Notes under the pieces: model-generated
What the model was told of the DNA's origin: nothing
The model's database searches: none
Seen by the model: only the letters and a program-made list of their open reading frames with translations
Shown: one piece after another, positions 17,025 to 27,690 of the stretch
Layout: each line of letters begins with the position of its first letter
Numbering within the stretch: position 1 is the stretch's first letter
DNA from: Woeseia sp.
GTDB lineage: Bacteria > Pseudomonadota > Gammaproteobacteria > Steroidobacterales > Woeseiaceae
Assembly: GCA_021773015.1 (NCBI GenBank)
Contig: JAJFKW010000001.1
Coordinates: 1,533,305 to 1,597,304 of the forward strand
Direction: 5' to 3'
DNA length: 64,000 bases
Position numbers and translations under genes: made by a program

Positions 17025-17703
17025 CTCGATACCATTCGAGGCGTGGGACTTGGCGGCATTTGATCGAATGCTCGGTGAATACGTTGTCGACGGTCAAGTA
17101 GACTATGCCGCATTTCAAGGCGATCCAGCATTTGTTGATGTAATTGAGCAAATAGGTCACGTCGATCCTGCGACATTGCAGACACAGAAACAAAAACTGA
17201 GCTTTTACATCAATGCTTACAATGCGCTCGTAATTAAGGCGATTGTAAATGGTAAGTCGCCATCGACGTTTTTCGGCCGTCTACGGTTTTTCTTATTCAG
17301 CAAATACCTTATCGCGGGAGAAAATTTGTCATTGCTCAGCATTGAGCGGCGACGCATCATTCCTCTTGGCGACCCGCGAACGCATTTCGCAATCAATTGT
17401 GCATCGGCGTCTTGTCCGATCTTGAATAACGCCAGCTTTGATGCAAACACGCTTGACGAACAACTGGAACGAGCGACCAAACGTTTTGTGAAGCAATCCA
17501 CACGCAGCGATTCTGCGAACGCAAACACTCAGGCGTCGCGAATTCTTAAGTGGTACGGCAAAGAATTCGATAAGGCTTACGGCGGAATACGGAACTTTCT
17601 TGCTAAATACGCTGACGACAACGATACGAACGTCAAAGATTCGGAAAACATCGAGTATGACAATTACGATTGGAGCTTAAACGGCCGTCCACCCAAGAAA
17701 TAG
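17017..17703 (+). CDS. DUF547 domain-containing protein
   Basis: A 228-residue protein of the DUF547 family. The conserved blocks are visible: KLSFYINAYNALVIKAIV (about 63-80), GDPRTHFAINCASASCPIL (about 125-143, with two cysteines) and the ILKWYGKEF region (about 175). The biochemical role of DUF547 proteins is not known to me. It has no signal peptide and starts inside the end of the epoxide-hydrolase-like gene, so the two are co-translated. Confidence 0.85.
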   Translation: MIDSIPFEAWDLAAFDRMLGEYVVDGQVDYAAFQGDPAFVDVIEQIGHVDPATLQTQKQKLSFYINAYNALVIKAIVNGKSPSTFFGRLRFFLFSKYLIAGENLSLLSIERRRIIPLGDPRTHFAINCASASCPILNNASFDANTLDEQLERATKRFVKQSTRSDSANANTQASRILKWYGKEFDKAYGGIRNFLAKYADDNDTNVKDSENIEYDNYDWSLNGRPPKK

Positions 17704-17707
17704 CGGC

Positions 17708-17815
17708 CTACGGTCCGCCAGCATGGCGCCGAAGACGCGCTAGGTTCCTCATATATCCGCTATACGCAACGACCGCGATCAGCAGCGGAATTGAAAATTT
17801 CCTGCTATCAGCCAT
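17708..17815 (-). CDS. Possible 35-residue membrane protein
   Basis: A short frame beginning MADSRKFSIPLLIAVVAYSG and ending in a basic tail (RNLARLRRHAGGP). One transmembrane helix flanked by charges is predicted, with the tail on the positive (cytoplasmic) side. The ATG has a strong ribosome site (GAGG five bases upstream). It lies in the 230-base gap between DUF547 and msrP, antisense to both. Nothing similar is recognised. The ribosome site and charge pattern make it more credible than a random frame, but it is unproven. Confidence 0.35.
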   Translation of the reverse strand: MADSRKFSIPLLIAVVAYSGYMRNLARLRRHAGGP

Positions 17816-17933
17816 ATTCACCTCGAATTCATGCGAATTGTGACTCAATTGCCGCGCTAAATCGGCAATATCGTGCAATATTCGCGGTGAAAGTCCGGTC
17901 TTAAAGAATGGACACTTGAATTGGGAGACCGAG

Positions 17934-18914
17934 TTGATCATCAGAAAGCCTGCGGACATAAAGCCGTCCGAAATTACCAGCAAAGATGCCTATTTGAATC
18001 GCCGCTCGTTTATGCAAGGCGGTCTGGCCGCGAGCGGTACAATTCTGTCAGGATCGGCACTGAGCGCTGTGGTGCCGCAGGATCGGCGAGGCAAATTGAC
18101 TGGTATCAGGGAGAGTGAATACAGCACCTCCGAGGCCCCCAATAGTTACGACGACATCACTACATACAATAACTATTATGAATTCGGTACCGGCAAAGCA
18201 GACCCGTACCGCTATTCGCAAGAATTTGAGCCGCATCCGTGGACTATCGAAGTCAGTGGAGATGCCGAAAAAACGGGTTCATTCCATCTGGAAGACTTCG
18301 TCAAACCGCATACGTTGGAGGAACGCATCTATCGCCTTCGATGTGTTGAAGCATGGTCGATGATTGTTCCTTGGGTTGGCATTCCACTCGCCGACGTCCT
18401 AAAACAATTCCAGCCATTGGCCAGCGCTAAATACGTACAATTTGAAACGCTAGTCGATAAAGGCAGAATGCCGGGGCAACGCTCACGCGTGCTGCGTTGG
18501 CCATACGTCGAAGGACTAACCATCGCGGAAGCGATGAATCCGCTGCCAATATTGGCCGTCGGACTCTATGGCGAAGTCCTGCCCAATCAAAACGGCGCCC
18601 CAATAAGATTGGTTGTACCGTGGAAGTATGGCTTCAAGAGTATCAAGGGCATCGTGAAGATCAAATTTACCAGTCGCCGGCCAAGAACCAGCTGGGAAAC
18701 CTCGGCACCACACGAGTATGGCTTTTACGCCAACGTCAATCCGGAAGTTTCTCACCCGCGATGGAGTCAGGCTCGTGAACGTCGAATCGGCTCCGGCAGC
18801 GGTGGCTTCAGCAGCATCTTCAGTAACACGAAGCAAGAGACGCTGAAATTCAACGGTTATGGCGAGCAGGTTGCACATCTCTACGACGGCCTTAATCTGC
18901 GAAAGAATTTCTAA
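17934..18914 (+). CDS. msrP: Periplasmic methionine sulfoxide reductase, catalytic subunit MsrP (YedY)
   Basis: A 326-residue molybdoenzyme that repairs oxidised methionine in periplasmic proteins. The N-terminus carries a twin-arginine export signal (NRRSFMQGG, R23-R24). The molybdenum-coordinating cysteine lies in YRLRCVEAWSMIVPWVG. TTG at 17934 is chosen: GGAG is seven bases upstream, and the product starts MIIRKPADIKPSEIT, the usual MsrP beginning; a TTG at 17916 is less likely. Four bases separate it from msrQ. MoeA at 40.6 kb could serve its cofactor pathway. Confidence 0.93.
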   Translation: MIIRKPADIKPSEITSKDAYLNRRSFMQGGLAASGTILSGSALSAVVPQDRRGKLTGIRESEYSTSEAPNSYDDITTYNNYYEFGTGKADPYRYSQEFEPHPWTIEVSGDAEKTGSFHLEDFVKPHTLEERIYRLRCVEAWSMIVPWVGIPLADVLKQFQPLASAKYVQFETLVDKGRMPGQRSRVLRWPYVEGLTIAEAMNPLPILAVGLYGEVLPNQNGAPIRLVVPWKYGFKSIKGIVKIKFTSRRPRTSWETSAPHEYGFYANVNPEVSHPRWSQARERRIGSGSGGFSSIFSNTKQETLKFNGYGEQVAHLYDGLNLRKNF

Positions 18915-18917
18915 CCG

Positions 18918-19529
18918 ATGGATCACAACCGGCGCATTGGCTTCATATTGAAGCCTTTTGTCTTCGTTCTTTGCTTGGTGCCATTTGCGATTTTGGTGGC
19001 GCGCGTTGTCAATAACGACCTGGGCGCGAATCCGATTGAGGCCATGCAGGACCACTTCGGCGAGTGGGGACTCAGATTTATTCTAATGATGCTCGCGGTA
19101 ACACCGCTACGTAAACTGACTGGGCGTGTTTGGATTGCCAGATTCAGGCGTATGCTGGGACTTTTTGCTTTTTTCTACGTCGCCGTGCATTTCATCATCT
19201 GGCTTTGGCTGGACCGGGAGCTACGGCTTGCCGATATTATTGAAGACATTTTCGAACGACCGTTTATCACTATCGGTATGGCGGCACTTACGCTACTGAT
19301 TGCGATGGCATTGACGTCAACCGCGGCGATTCGGCGGCGCCTCGGCAAGGCTTGGCAACGCCTACACAACAGCATCTATTTGGTCGGTGTCCTGGCGGTC
19401 TGGCATTACTGGTGGCAGGTTAAAAAGGACATCACCGAGCCGCTCGTTTATGCAATTATTTTGAGTGTATTGCTGGGCTACCGAATGTGGCTTCGCTGGC
19501 AAACCAGCAAAACCAAGCAGGCGAGCTGA
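18918..19529 (+). CDS. msrQ: Haem-binding membrane subunit MsrQ (YedZ)
   Basis: A 203-residue integral membrane protein that delivers electrons from the quinone pool or flavin reductase to MsrP. Several transmembrane helices are evident (LKPFVFVLCLVPFAILVARV, the LGLFAFFYVAVHFIIWLWL segment, and later ones). Conserved histidines for b-type haem are visible: one in AVHFII and others in RLHNSIYL and VWHYWW. It is a ferric-reductase-like transmembrane fold, as in the family. It follows msrP directly in an operon. Confidence 0.94.
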   Translation: MDHNRRIGFILKPFVFVLCLVPFAILVARVVNNDLGANPIEAMQDHFGEWGLRFILMMLAVTPLRKLTGRVWIARFRRMLGLFAFFYVAVHFIIWLWLDRELRLADIIEDIFERPFITIGMAALTLLIAMALTSTAAIRRRLGKAWQRLHNSIYLVGVLAVWHYWWQVKKDITEPLVYAIILSVLLGYRMWLRWQTSKTKQAS

Positions 19530-19610
19530 ATCCGAATCCAATAGATGTCAGGAGCGTCGCGCAGGCGAACGGGAGCTGCACCGGACGAATCGATTGCAAG
19601 GCATTCGGGA

Positions 19611-19997
19611 CTAATTAACCGATCGGGTTTGATACCACACCGGTCCACGAATTAGCCGAACGACGGAAAGTACCACGACGATCAGCAGGATTAGTGTCAC
19701 TAAACTACCGAAGCCCTGGCCGAAAATGAACGATACCGGCATCATGATGATTGGAAATAGAATGCCCCACCAAAGGGTTAACATTTTTCCGTAAACCACG
19801 CCCCGGGACTGCGTATAGCCTTTTTTGGCGTGGCAACTAGAGCAAACAGTCGCGCTTTTGGCGACTACAGTCATGCAAAACGGGCATTGTTCCTGATCCG
19901 GACTCACAACCTTAGGAATTGGCGCGCCACATTTGGGACATGCCTCTGCCGAGTCGGAAACATCGTTATTGCAGTCTTTACATTTGATTAGCGCCAT
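19611..19997 (-). CDS. Zinc-ribbon membrane protein
   Basis: A 128-residue protein with two zinc-ribbon modules followed by membrane helices. The first ribbon is CKDCNNDVSDSAEACPKCG (residues 6-24), the second CPFCMTVVAKSATVCSSC (about 38-55). Two hydrophobic segments follow (LTLWWGILFPIIMMPVSFIFG and GSLVTLILLIVVVLSVVRLI). ATG at 19997 has AAGGAG seven bases upstream. The role is unknown; similar double zinc-ribbon membrane proteins occur widely. Confidence 0.75.
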   Translation of the reverse strand: MALIKCKDCNNDVSDSAEACPKCGAPIPKVVSPDQEQCPFCMTVVAKSATVCSSCHAKKGYTQSRGVVYGKMLTLWWGILFPIIMMPVSFIFGQGFGSLVTLILLIVVVLSVVRLIRGPVWYQTRSVN

Positions 19998-20205
19998 CGC
20001 GCAGCTCCTTCGGTGACATTGTGTGCTTGTGTTCCAGCTAGCCTGTCGTCTATGGTTTTCACATTTCAAACATGCCTGATGGCTGATTACCGAACATCGA
20101 CAGCTAATGTCAGTTACCGGCAATTAACGCCAGTTAAGTGCTGTGTTATAAGAAACCGGCAGAAACACGCAACGCAGGGAATGAAGAAACAATTGAGCAG
20201 CACTA

Positions 20206-22230
20206 TTGAACGATACTAAAGACAATCAGAAAGCAGGCCAAAGAAAACGCGGCGTCAGGGCATCACGGCCGAAATTGACCCGCGCACTAACCGATGCCGG
20301 ACTGAAGACGCAGGCGGCGCTGGCAGAGCGGATGGCTGACCTCGAGGGCCTGGATGCGGCACCTAAAGACATCGTAAACCGGGTGTTTCGCGAGGTGCCG
20401 GTCGAGTTACTGACTCTGGAGCGCGTCGCCAGGGCGTTGGGCGTTCCTGCGCATTCCCTTTACAAGTCGTCTGACGAAAACGACCCGCCGAGCGACCGGC
20501 AAAATTCCACCGACAGCAAGAAAATGCAACTGAGCCTGCTTGTCTTTATTGCAGCAGTTGTATCCATTTCGAGCGTCTGGTTTTTGCTGCAGCGCCCAGG
20601 AGACGTCGCTACCACTGACGCTGTCACCCCGATTGCTCTAGACCTTGGTACCGCAACGCTTGTCGTCATGCAACTTGACGGCGACCTCGACGGAGAACTC
20701 AGCGCGGCGATACGCGCAACGCTCGGGGAACATTTCAATGTTGCAGCGGATACTGCCTCAGCCCTTACGCGGGACATGGATACGAAATCTGCTGCGAAAC
20801 TTCTTCGATCGGACGTCGTTATCGACGGGGAAGTCTCGACCGTCGAGCGCTTCACAGGTCTGCGAGTATATCTATTCGCCAACGGCGTCCGCAGGCAAAT
20901 CTGGGCGGAGAGCTTTCAAGCGAGCGCTGCAGAATTTTACCGAGCGCGCGTTGCAGAAAATGTGGCGTTGGCGGTCCAAAAGGCGACTGGTTTGCCGACG
21001 ATTCGAGACCTACCCCATTTTCCATTGGCGCCTGTGCAGGACGACTATCTGGACGGCGAGTTCCACATGAATCAACCGACCACAGAGCTCAATGTCAAAC
21101 GTGCACAGAGCCGTTTCGAATCCGCACTACGGCAGGACTCCAATTACGCAAGAGCACATGCAGGATTGTGTCAAACGCTGCTGGAAGAACACTGGATGTC
21201 CGATGAAGAACGCGCCCTCAAGGACGCAGCCGGCGCGTGCGGGCAGGCACTTCAGTTGAATCCCGACGATCCCGTCGTGGCCGTAGCACATGCACATTTT
21301 CTACACCGCACCGGCCGCAACGACGAAGCCATTGCCCTATACGAAGATATCGTTGAACGCCATCCGCTTGATGCGGCAGCGCACGAAGGTCTAGCATCCA
21401 GCCACTTCCAAAGCTACCGGCAAACTGAGAGTACCGATGCATTGCAGCGAGCGAAAACATCGGCGCGGCGCTCAGCGGACGTGGATCCCTTGCATTGGCG
21501 GCCGCTGTTCAACCTTGGATTATACGAATGGTTTGACGGCAATGTCGCAGCGGCCATCGCAGCCAGCGAGGAAGCGCTAAGGCGCAATGACAATGAGAAA
21601 ATTCTTGGCAACTTAGGCACGTTTTATCTATGCAACGGCGACAATAACGAGGCACGGGATGTCTACCTGCGTGCCCAGGCCGCCAATCCGGGATCTTACG
21701 TCGGTGATGAATTTCTTGGCATGAGTTACTACGCGCTTGGCGATTTCGCAGAATCCGCAAAACTTCGTCAGCGCGCCATCGACTCAATTGGTACTGGGGC
21801 ACCGGAAATACACCAAATGTGGGGCAATCTCGGCGATTCCTACCGCCAGATGGGTACGACAGACAAGGCACAATCCGCTTATCGCCGGGCGGCCGAGATC
21901 GCTGAGCGCGACGAACTTCGCGGCAACGCGGCAGTCGCGGATAACGCATCCCGCGCGTACTATTACACTATGCTGCAAACGCTTAGCCCTGGCAGTGTGC
22001 CAAAATCTGTATTGCGTGAAATCAGTGACAATCTCGACGCCGTCGCAGCGCAGATATCCTCGGCTTCCGCGATGCGCCGAGTGGCGATTACCTATATTCA
22101 TCGTGATGAAGTGGACAAGGCCCTTGATTCAATTTCTGCTGCGGCAGCCTCATGCCCAGGCTATGCGAAGTGGCCGGAGCTGGCGCAATTCAGTGACGAG
22201 CATTCTGCGAAAGTCCACGCCATCCAATAG
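20206..22230 (+). CDS. TPR protein with N-terminal helical DNA-binding-like region and single membrane helix
   Basis: A 674-residue protein. Residues 20-90 are helical and basic, and look like a degenerate HTH (LTRALTDAGLKTQAALAERM ... VARALGVPAHSLYK). A single transmembrane helix lies at about 107-127 (LSLLVFIAAVVSISSVWFLL). Beyond it is a periplasmic FlgO/TolB-like domain (about 140-260) and then several tetratricopeptide repeats (about 270-560). The layout is reminiscent of membrane-bound CadC/adenylate-cyclase-like TPR sensors. The start (TTG 20206) has only a weak ribosome site and is uncertain. No operon partner is evident. Confidence 0.6.
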   Translation: MNDTKDNQKAGQRKRGVRASRPKLTRALTDAGLKTQAALAERMADLEGLDAAPKDIVNRVFREVPVELLTLERVARALGVPAHSLYKSSDENDPPSDRQNSTDSKKMQLSLLVFIAAVVSISSVWFLLQRPGDVATTDAVTPIALDLGTATLVVMQLDGDLDGELSAAIRATLGEHFNVAADTASALTRDMDTKSAAKLLRSDVVIDGEVSTVERFTGLRVYLFANGVRRQIWAESFQASAAEFYRARVAENVALAVQKATGLPTIRDLPHFPLAPVQDDYLDGEFHMNQPTTELNVKRAQSRFESALRQDSNYARAHAGLCQTLLEEHWMSDEERALKDAAGACGQALQLNPDDPVVAVAHAHFLHRTGRNDEAIALYEDIVERHPLDAAAHEGLASSHFQSYRQTESTDALQRAKTSARRSADVDPLHWRPLFNLGLYEWFDGNVAAAIAASEEALRRNDNEKILGNLGTFYLCNGDNNEARDVYLRAQAANPGSYVGDEFLGMSYYALGDFAESAKLRQRAIDSIGTGAPEIHQMWGNLGDSYRQMGTTDKAQSAYRRAAEIAERDELRGNAAVADNASRAYYYTMLQTLSPGSVPKSVLREISDNLDAVAAQISSASAMRRVAITYIHRDEVDKALDSISAAAASCPGYAKWPELAQFSDEHSAKVHAIQ

Positions 22231-22352
22231 AATGTAAAAATTCAGTAAATTCGCGCCGCCAAGTTTTACCTCGATCGGCCTCAAACGCCACGGTCGTTGA
22301 GTGCATTCTCTCATCTGACTCGAACTGAATCACAATCGATCGGGAGAGAAAG

Positions 22353-23507
22353 ATGATCAAACGAATTATTTCAAGATTTCAAAACCTGCTATACATTGTA
22401 TTTTTGTCGTCAGTGCTAATCGGACCGGCGAACGCGTACATCGCAAGCAATCAAATCATCAATAGCAAACAAATTGATGTCGTCATCGCACTCGACGTCA
22501 GCAGCTCTATGTCTGGGTTAATAGATTCCGCTAAGCAGCGCCTCTGGGACATCGTGAATGAACTTGGCCGAGCACAGCCACAGCCGCAACTCAGACTGGC
22601 AATCTTATCCTTCGGCAATCCGAATTATGGATCTGAAGGTGGATTTGTACGAGTGGACCTACCGTTCACCGATGATCTAGACCTCGTCAACAAGACGCTG
22701 TTCGAATTCGGCACCAATGGCGGCGATGAATTTGTCGCACGTGCCATTAGTACGGCCGTACAGGAATTGGATTGGACTAGCGATGCAGACGCGATGCGTG
22801 TGCTGTTCGTTGCCGGCAACGAAGGCGCACACCAAGATCCACAGATCCCGGTAAGCGTGGCGACCCGCGAGGCCGCCCGCATGGGAATTGTCGTGAACAC
22901 GATTTACTGCGGCGGTGAAAACGATGGTGACGCTAAGGGTTGGCGCCAAGTCGCAAATCTCGGCGACGGTATTTATGCCAGCATCAATCAGAATGCCTCA
23001 GCAGTTGCGAATATCGCAACACCGATGGACGATGAGATTATCGAACTAAACACGAAGCTAAATGGCACCTACGTCGCTTATGGTAAGGACGGTGAAAAGA
23101 AGCGATCGAACCAGATCGAGCAAGACGCGAATGCGGATGCTATGAGCACGCCTGCCAGCGCCAGCCGAACCGTTAGCAAGGCGAGCGGCCTATATAAAAA
23201 TGGCCACTGGGATTTGGTCGACGCTATAGATGCCGGAACGTCGCTTGATGACATCGAGAATGACGAGCTGCCCGCAGAAATGCAGGATATGAATATTGAA
23301 CAGCGAACGGTACACCTGGAACAAAAGAAACAGCAGCGCACCGCAATACAATCCCGCATTCAGCAATTGGCCGCCGAGCGCCGCCAATATGTCGCTGAAG
23401 AACGCGCGAAACTCGGCGACAGTGAGGAGCAAGGGCTTGACCAAGTGGTGCAAAGCAGCCTGCAAGCGTTAGCGGAGAAAAAAGGTTTTACGTTCGCAGA
23501 GAAATAG
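22353..23507 (+). CDS. Exported von Willebrand factor A domain protein
   Basis: A 384-residue secreted or periplasmic protein. A signal peptide (about 1-28, IVFLSSVLIGPANA) precedes the VWA domain (about 40-220). The metal-ion-dependent adhesion site is intact: DVSSSMS (D48, S50, S52), then a threonine and a downstream aspartate. The C-terminal ~150 residues are charged and helical, probably coiled coil (EQRTVHLEQKKQQRTAIQSR). Function unknown. ATG at 22353 follows GGGAGAGAAAG, a good ribosome site. Both neighbours are functionally unrelated. Confidence 0.75.
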   Translation: MIKRIISRFQNLLYIVFLSSVLIGPANAYIASNQIINSKQIDVVIALDVSSSMSGLIDSAKQRLWDIVNELGRAQPQPQLRLAILSFGNPNYGSEGGFVRVDLPFTDDLDLVNKTLFEFGTNGGDEFVARAISTAVQELDWTSDADAMRVLFVAGNEGAHQDPQIPVSVATREAARMGIVVNTIYCGGENDGDAKGWRQVANLGDGIYASINQNASAVANIATPMDDEIIELNTKLNGTYVAYGKDGEKKRSNQIEQDANADAMSTPASASRTVSKASGLYKNGHWDLVDAIDAGTSLDDIENDELPAEMQDMNIEQRTVHLEQKKQQRTAIQSRIQQLAAERRQYVAEERAKLGDSEEQGLDQVVQSSLQALAEKKGFTFAEK

Positions 23508-23720
23508 AAGCAAGGGAATAGACGCGAGGGCATTCAATTGGTGAAGTATCATAGTTGGCGCTTGATCACACCTTCAGCGTCCGACATTTGCGATATCAAA
23601 TGACCGGTTTGCCTAGGGCAGCGGCCCGCAATATAGTCAAGAATTGACGGGCCGTTGTTGTCCCAATGCGGGCATGCTCATATAAGTGCATCAAGTCAAC
23701 GTATAGGAGGATATCCTAGA

Positions 23721-24494
23721 GTGAGCTCAACACCTCAAAGAGTCGTTATCACCGGGGCGTCCTCAGGAATAGGCGAGGAGTTGGCTAAGCAACTTGCATC
23801 ACGAGAATCCAGCCTCGTGTTGGTTGCTCGAAGAAAGGACCGGCTACTATCCGTAGAGGATAAATGCCGCGCGCTAGGCGCAGACACCAAAATCATTGAG
23901 GCAGATGTTGGCGTCAGTGATCATTGCCAACGAATTATTTCTGAGTCAGTCGAACACTTGGGCGGCATTGATGTGCTGATTTTGAATGCCGGTATATCGC
24001 ACAAAAGCACGGTTGATTCTTGGGATTCACCGGAGTTGGCTGAGTTGTTGATGAATGTGAACTATTTTGGCGTTGTTAGATGCGTATATCACGCGCTTGA
24101 TCACCTAAAACAATCGAAAGGTGTAATCACAGTGATATCGAGTCTTCAAGGAAAAGCCGGATTTCCGGGGAGCGCTGCATACGCTGCTAGCAAACATGCA
24201 TTGCATGGCTTTTTCGACTCACTTCGCAGTGAATTGGTTAGTCACGGTGTGGCAGTTTCGATGGTGTGTCCGGGACCCGTAGACACGCAGATTAATTTGC
24301 GACCGGCAAACGCGCCCGGCGTAATGTCCGTCTCTGATTGCGCCGAGCGAATCATTGCCGCTACAGATCGTCGAGAACGCGAAGTGATAATGACGGTCGG
24401 TGGAAAATTGGCGAATTATTTGAAGCCATTTGTGCCCGGACTAATCGACTCCTACATTCGCAAACGGCTGGATGACTTCTACAATCCTTCTTGA
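23721..24494 (+). CDS. Short-chain dehydrogenase/reductase (SDR)
   Basis: A 257-residue NAD(P)-dependent oxidoreductase. The cofactor glycine motif GASSGIG is at 12-18. LNAG is present, and the catalytic Ser-Tyr-Lys appears as SSLQGKAGFPGSAAYAASKH. The overall pattern resembles DHRS7-like SDRs, and the substrate is unknown. GTG at 23721 is chosen because AGGAGG lies ten bases upstream; an ATG further upstream would add 22 odd residues. The Shine-Dalgarno sits inside an inverted repeat (TAGGA at 23703-23707 with TCCTA at 23713-23717). Confidence 0.85.
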   Translation: MSSTPQRVVITGASSGIGEELAKQLASRESSLVLVARRKDRLLSVEDKCRALGADTKIIEADVGVSDHCQRIISESVEHLGGIDVLILNAGISHKSTVDSWDSPELAELLMNVNYFGVVRCVYHALDHLKQSKGVITVISSLQGKAGFPGSAAYAASKHALHGFFDSLRSELVSHGVAVSMVCPGPVDTQINLRPANAPGVMSVSDCAERIIAATDRREREVIMTVGGKLANYLKPFVPGLIDSYIRKRLDDFYNPS

Positions 24495-24707
24495 TTCGCT
24501 ATGTCCGCGCACTGCCAGACCGAGACATTAGGCTACGATATTGAAATTGGCTCACTTCTGATCAAGACTGATCATTCGCAGCACCACTTCATATGGGGCA
24601 TCATGCCTCACTCATTCTAGGCGAAAAGATTGTCTGGTAGCGCTGGAATCATCGAGAAAAAGTTCAACCATCCGCACGACACTGTAGTTTCTTCGGGACT
24701 ACGATTT

Positions 24708-25040
24708 ATGTCAGAACTCATCGCGTGGATTACGGGTCCATGGGCCAAAGCGATATTCACCAAGTGGTTGGTTTTACCGGCCCTCATCATACTGGTTGCA
24801 GTACCGTCGATATTTTCGACTACCAATGATAAAAACAACGTTGTCGTTCCAACAGCTGGGCCGGTTAGAGTTGCGGTCGAGTTTTTCCTTTTCGCAGTAG
24901 CCGCCGTCGCGCCCTGGTTCATCTGGTCGCCGGTGATAAGCGGTGCCGCCGTCGGCGTTGTCATCGCGAGCATTGTGGCTGGCACGCCTCGCATTGCTTG
25001 GCTATTACGGGACGCGCCAATTGAGCATGCTGGACAGTGA
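24708..25040 (+). CDS. Small membrane protein of unknown function
   Basis: A 110-residue protein beginning MSELIAWITGPWAKAIF, with two or three transmembrane helices (LVLPALIILVAVPSIF, VAVEFFLFAVAAVAPWFIW and SGAAVGVVIASIVAG). I do not recognise the family. No strong ribosome site precedes the ATG at 24708; an upstream in-frame start would add a hydrophilic leader. It ends four bases into a possible coupled mini-gene at 25037. Confidence 0.55.
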   Translation: MSELIAWITGPWAKAIFTKWLVLPALIILVAVPSIFSTTNDKNNVVVPTAGPVRVAVEFFLFAVAAVAPWFIWSPVISGAAVGVVIASIVAGTPRIAWLLRDAPIEHAGQ

Positions 25041-25135
25041 TCGTCCTGCTGCTCTTGCTGATAGTCCTCCCAACTTGCCTTCTGAACGGTACTTTTGGCG
25101 GGCCTGGTTCCGCCAAGTCGACCGGCTCCTGGTAA
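25037..25135 (+). CDS. Possible coupled 32-residue hydrophobic peptide
   Basis: GTG at 25037 overlaps the stop of the preceding membrane-protein gene (GTGA), the arrangement of translational coupling. The frame encodes VIVLLLLLIVLPTCLLNGTF and a short Gly/Ser-rich tail. It looks like a signal-type hydrophobic segment with a single cysteine. It could be a real mini-protein or a chance extension; there is no independent ribosome site. Confidence 0.25.
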   Translation: MIVLLLLLIVLPTCLLNGTFGGPGSAKSTGSW

Positions 25136-25275
25136 TTCGAACGCCCACTTTCTGAAGCAGCAGCAGACTGAACCCGATCGATGCTGGCAGCGCGTGTACG
25201 GTCGGTAGCTGGGTCGTCACACGCGATGGCTGCGCACCACCGACCAGGATGAGCGCCTAATATGACTGGCCGCAT

Positions 25276-25301
25276 AAAAAAAGGCCGCGCATAGCGCGGC
25301 C
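25276..25301 (-). terminator. Rho-independent terminator after groL
   Basis: On the minus strand an 8-bp G+C-rich stem (GGCCGCGC with GCGCGGCC, 25283-25301) with a three-base loop is followed by seven T (25276-25282), 30 bases after the groL stop. Confidence 0.85.
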
Positions 25302-25330
25302 TCTTCCTTAGCTCTGTTAAGCCAGATGGA

Positions 25331-26977
<1,647 letters not shown>

Positions 26978-27032
26978 TTAATTAATCCTTTTAAGCTTTA
27001 ATCTGTAAAAATTGATGAGCGACTATCGTCTA

Positions 27033-27323
27033 TCAGCCGTCGATAACGGCCATGATGTCGTCTTCTTTCATTACCAGAAGCTCATCACCATCGACTTTGA
27101 CTTCGGTGCCGCTGTACTTGCCAAACAGCACTTTGTCGCCAGCCTTAATATCCAATGCACGGATTTCGCCGGAATCCAGGATTTTGCCATTGCCTACGGC
27201 AACGACTTCACCCTTGATTGGCTTTTCAGTCGCAGCGTCCGGAATGACGATACCGCCAGGGGACGTGCGCTCTTCTTCCATGCGCTTTACGATGACTCGA
27301 TCATGAAGCGGACGAATCTTCAT
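27033..27323 (-). CDS. groS: Co-chaperonin GroES (10 kDa)
   Basis: A 96-residue co-chaperonin that caps the GroEL chamber. It begins [18 protein letters not shown], carries the mobile-loop region ([14 protein letters not shown]) and ends DIMAVIDG. First gene of groS-groL; AGGAG lies upstream of the ATG. Confidence 0.98.
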   Translation of the reverse strand: MKIRPLHDRVIVKRMEEERTSPGGIVIPDAATEKPIKGEVVAVGNGKILDSGEIRALDIKAGDKVLFGKYSGTEVKVDGDELLVMKEDDIMAVIDG

Positions 27324-27387
27324 TGATTAGATCTCCTCTAAACTATTGATTGTGAACCGACTTTGCGGCTTTCGGGCATCCTGCTTG

Positions 27388-27414
27388 TTAGCACTCTGCC
27401 GTAAGGAGTGCTAA
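27388..27414 (-). promoter_or_regulatory. CIRCE element (HrcA operator)
   Basis: TTAGCACTC (27388-27396), nine spacer bases and GAGTGCTAA (27406-27414) form a perfect consensus CIRCE inverted repeat. HrcA binds it to repress groESL when chaperone capacity is free. It abuts the -10 box and lies 65 bases before groS. Confidence 0.97.
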
Positions 27415-27441
27415 TGATAGGGCCAGCTCACGAAAATTCAA
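27414..27441 (-). promoter_or_regulatory. groESL sigma-70-type promoter
   Basis: On the minus strand TTGAAT (27436-27441) and TATCAT (27414-27419) are separated by 16 bases. The -10 overlaps the first base of the CIRCE repeat, so HrcA binding would block initiation. Confidence 0.6.
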
Positions 27442-27690
27442 GCAAGAATTCGCAGATCACGTCGAAACGGCCAATTTTTTCGGCCAGGATGGCGGAGTTT
27501 TTGCGGCATGGTTCAATGACATAGCGACACCCGGCGGTTATCCTGCTTTGCTGGAAACAAACGTCAATTAACATAATCGGAAACAAATTGCCGTTCTGAC
27601 CGGTCCGATAGGTACGCGGATGCATGCTCCGCGAAATAGCCGATGCAATCTAAAGACTTCACGAACAGGACGTTCAAATTGACCACTGTT

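Noticed and set aside
27428-27625. 65-codon open frame on the minus strand upstream of groS
   Set aside because: It overlaps the groESL -35 box, has no ribosome site and no recognisable motif.
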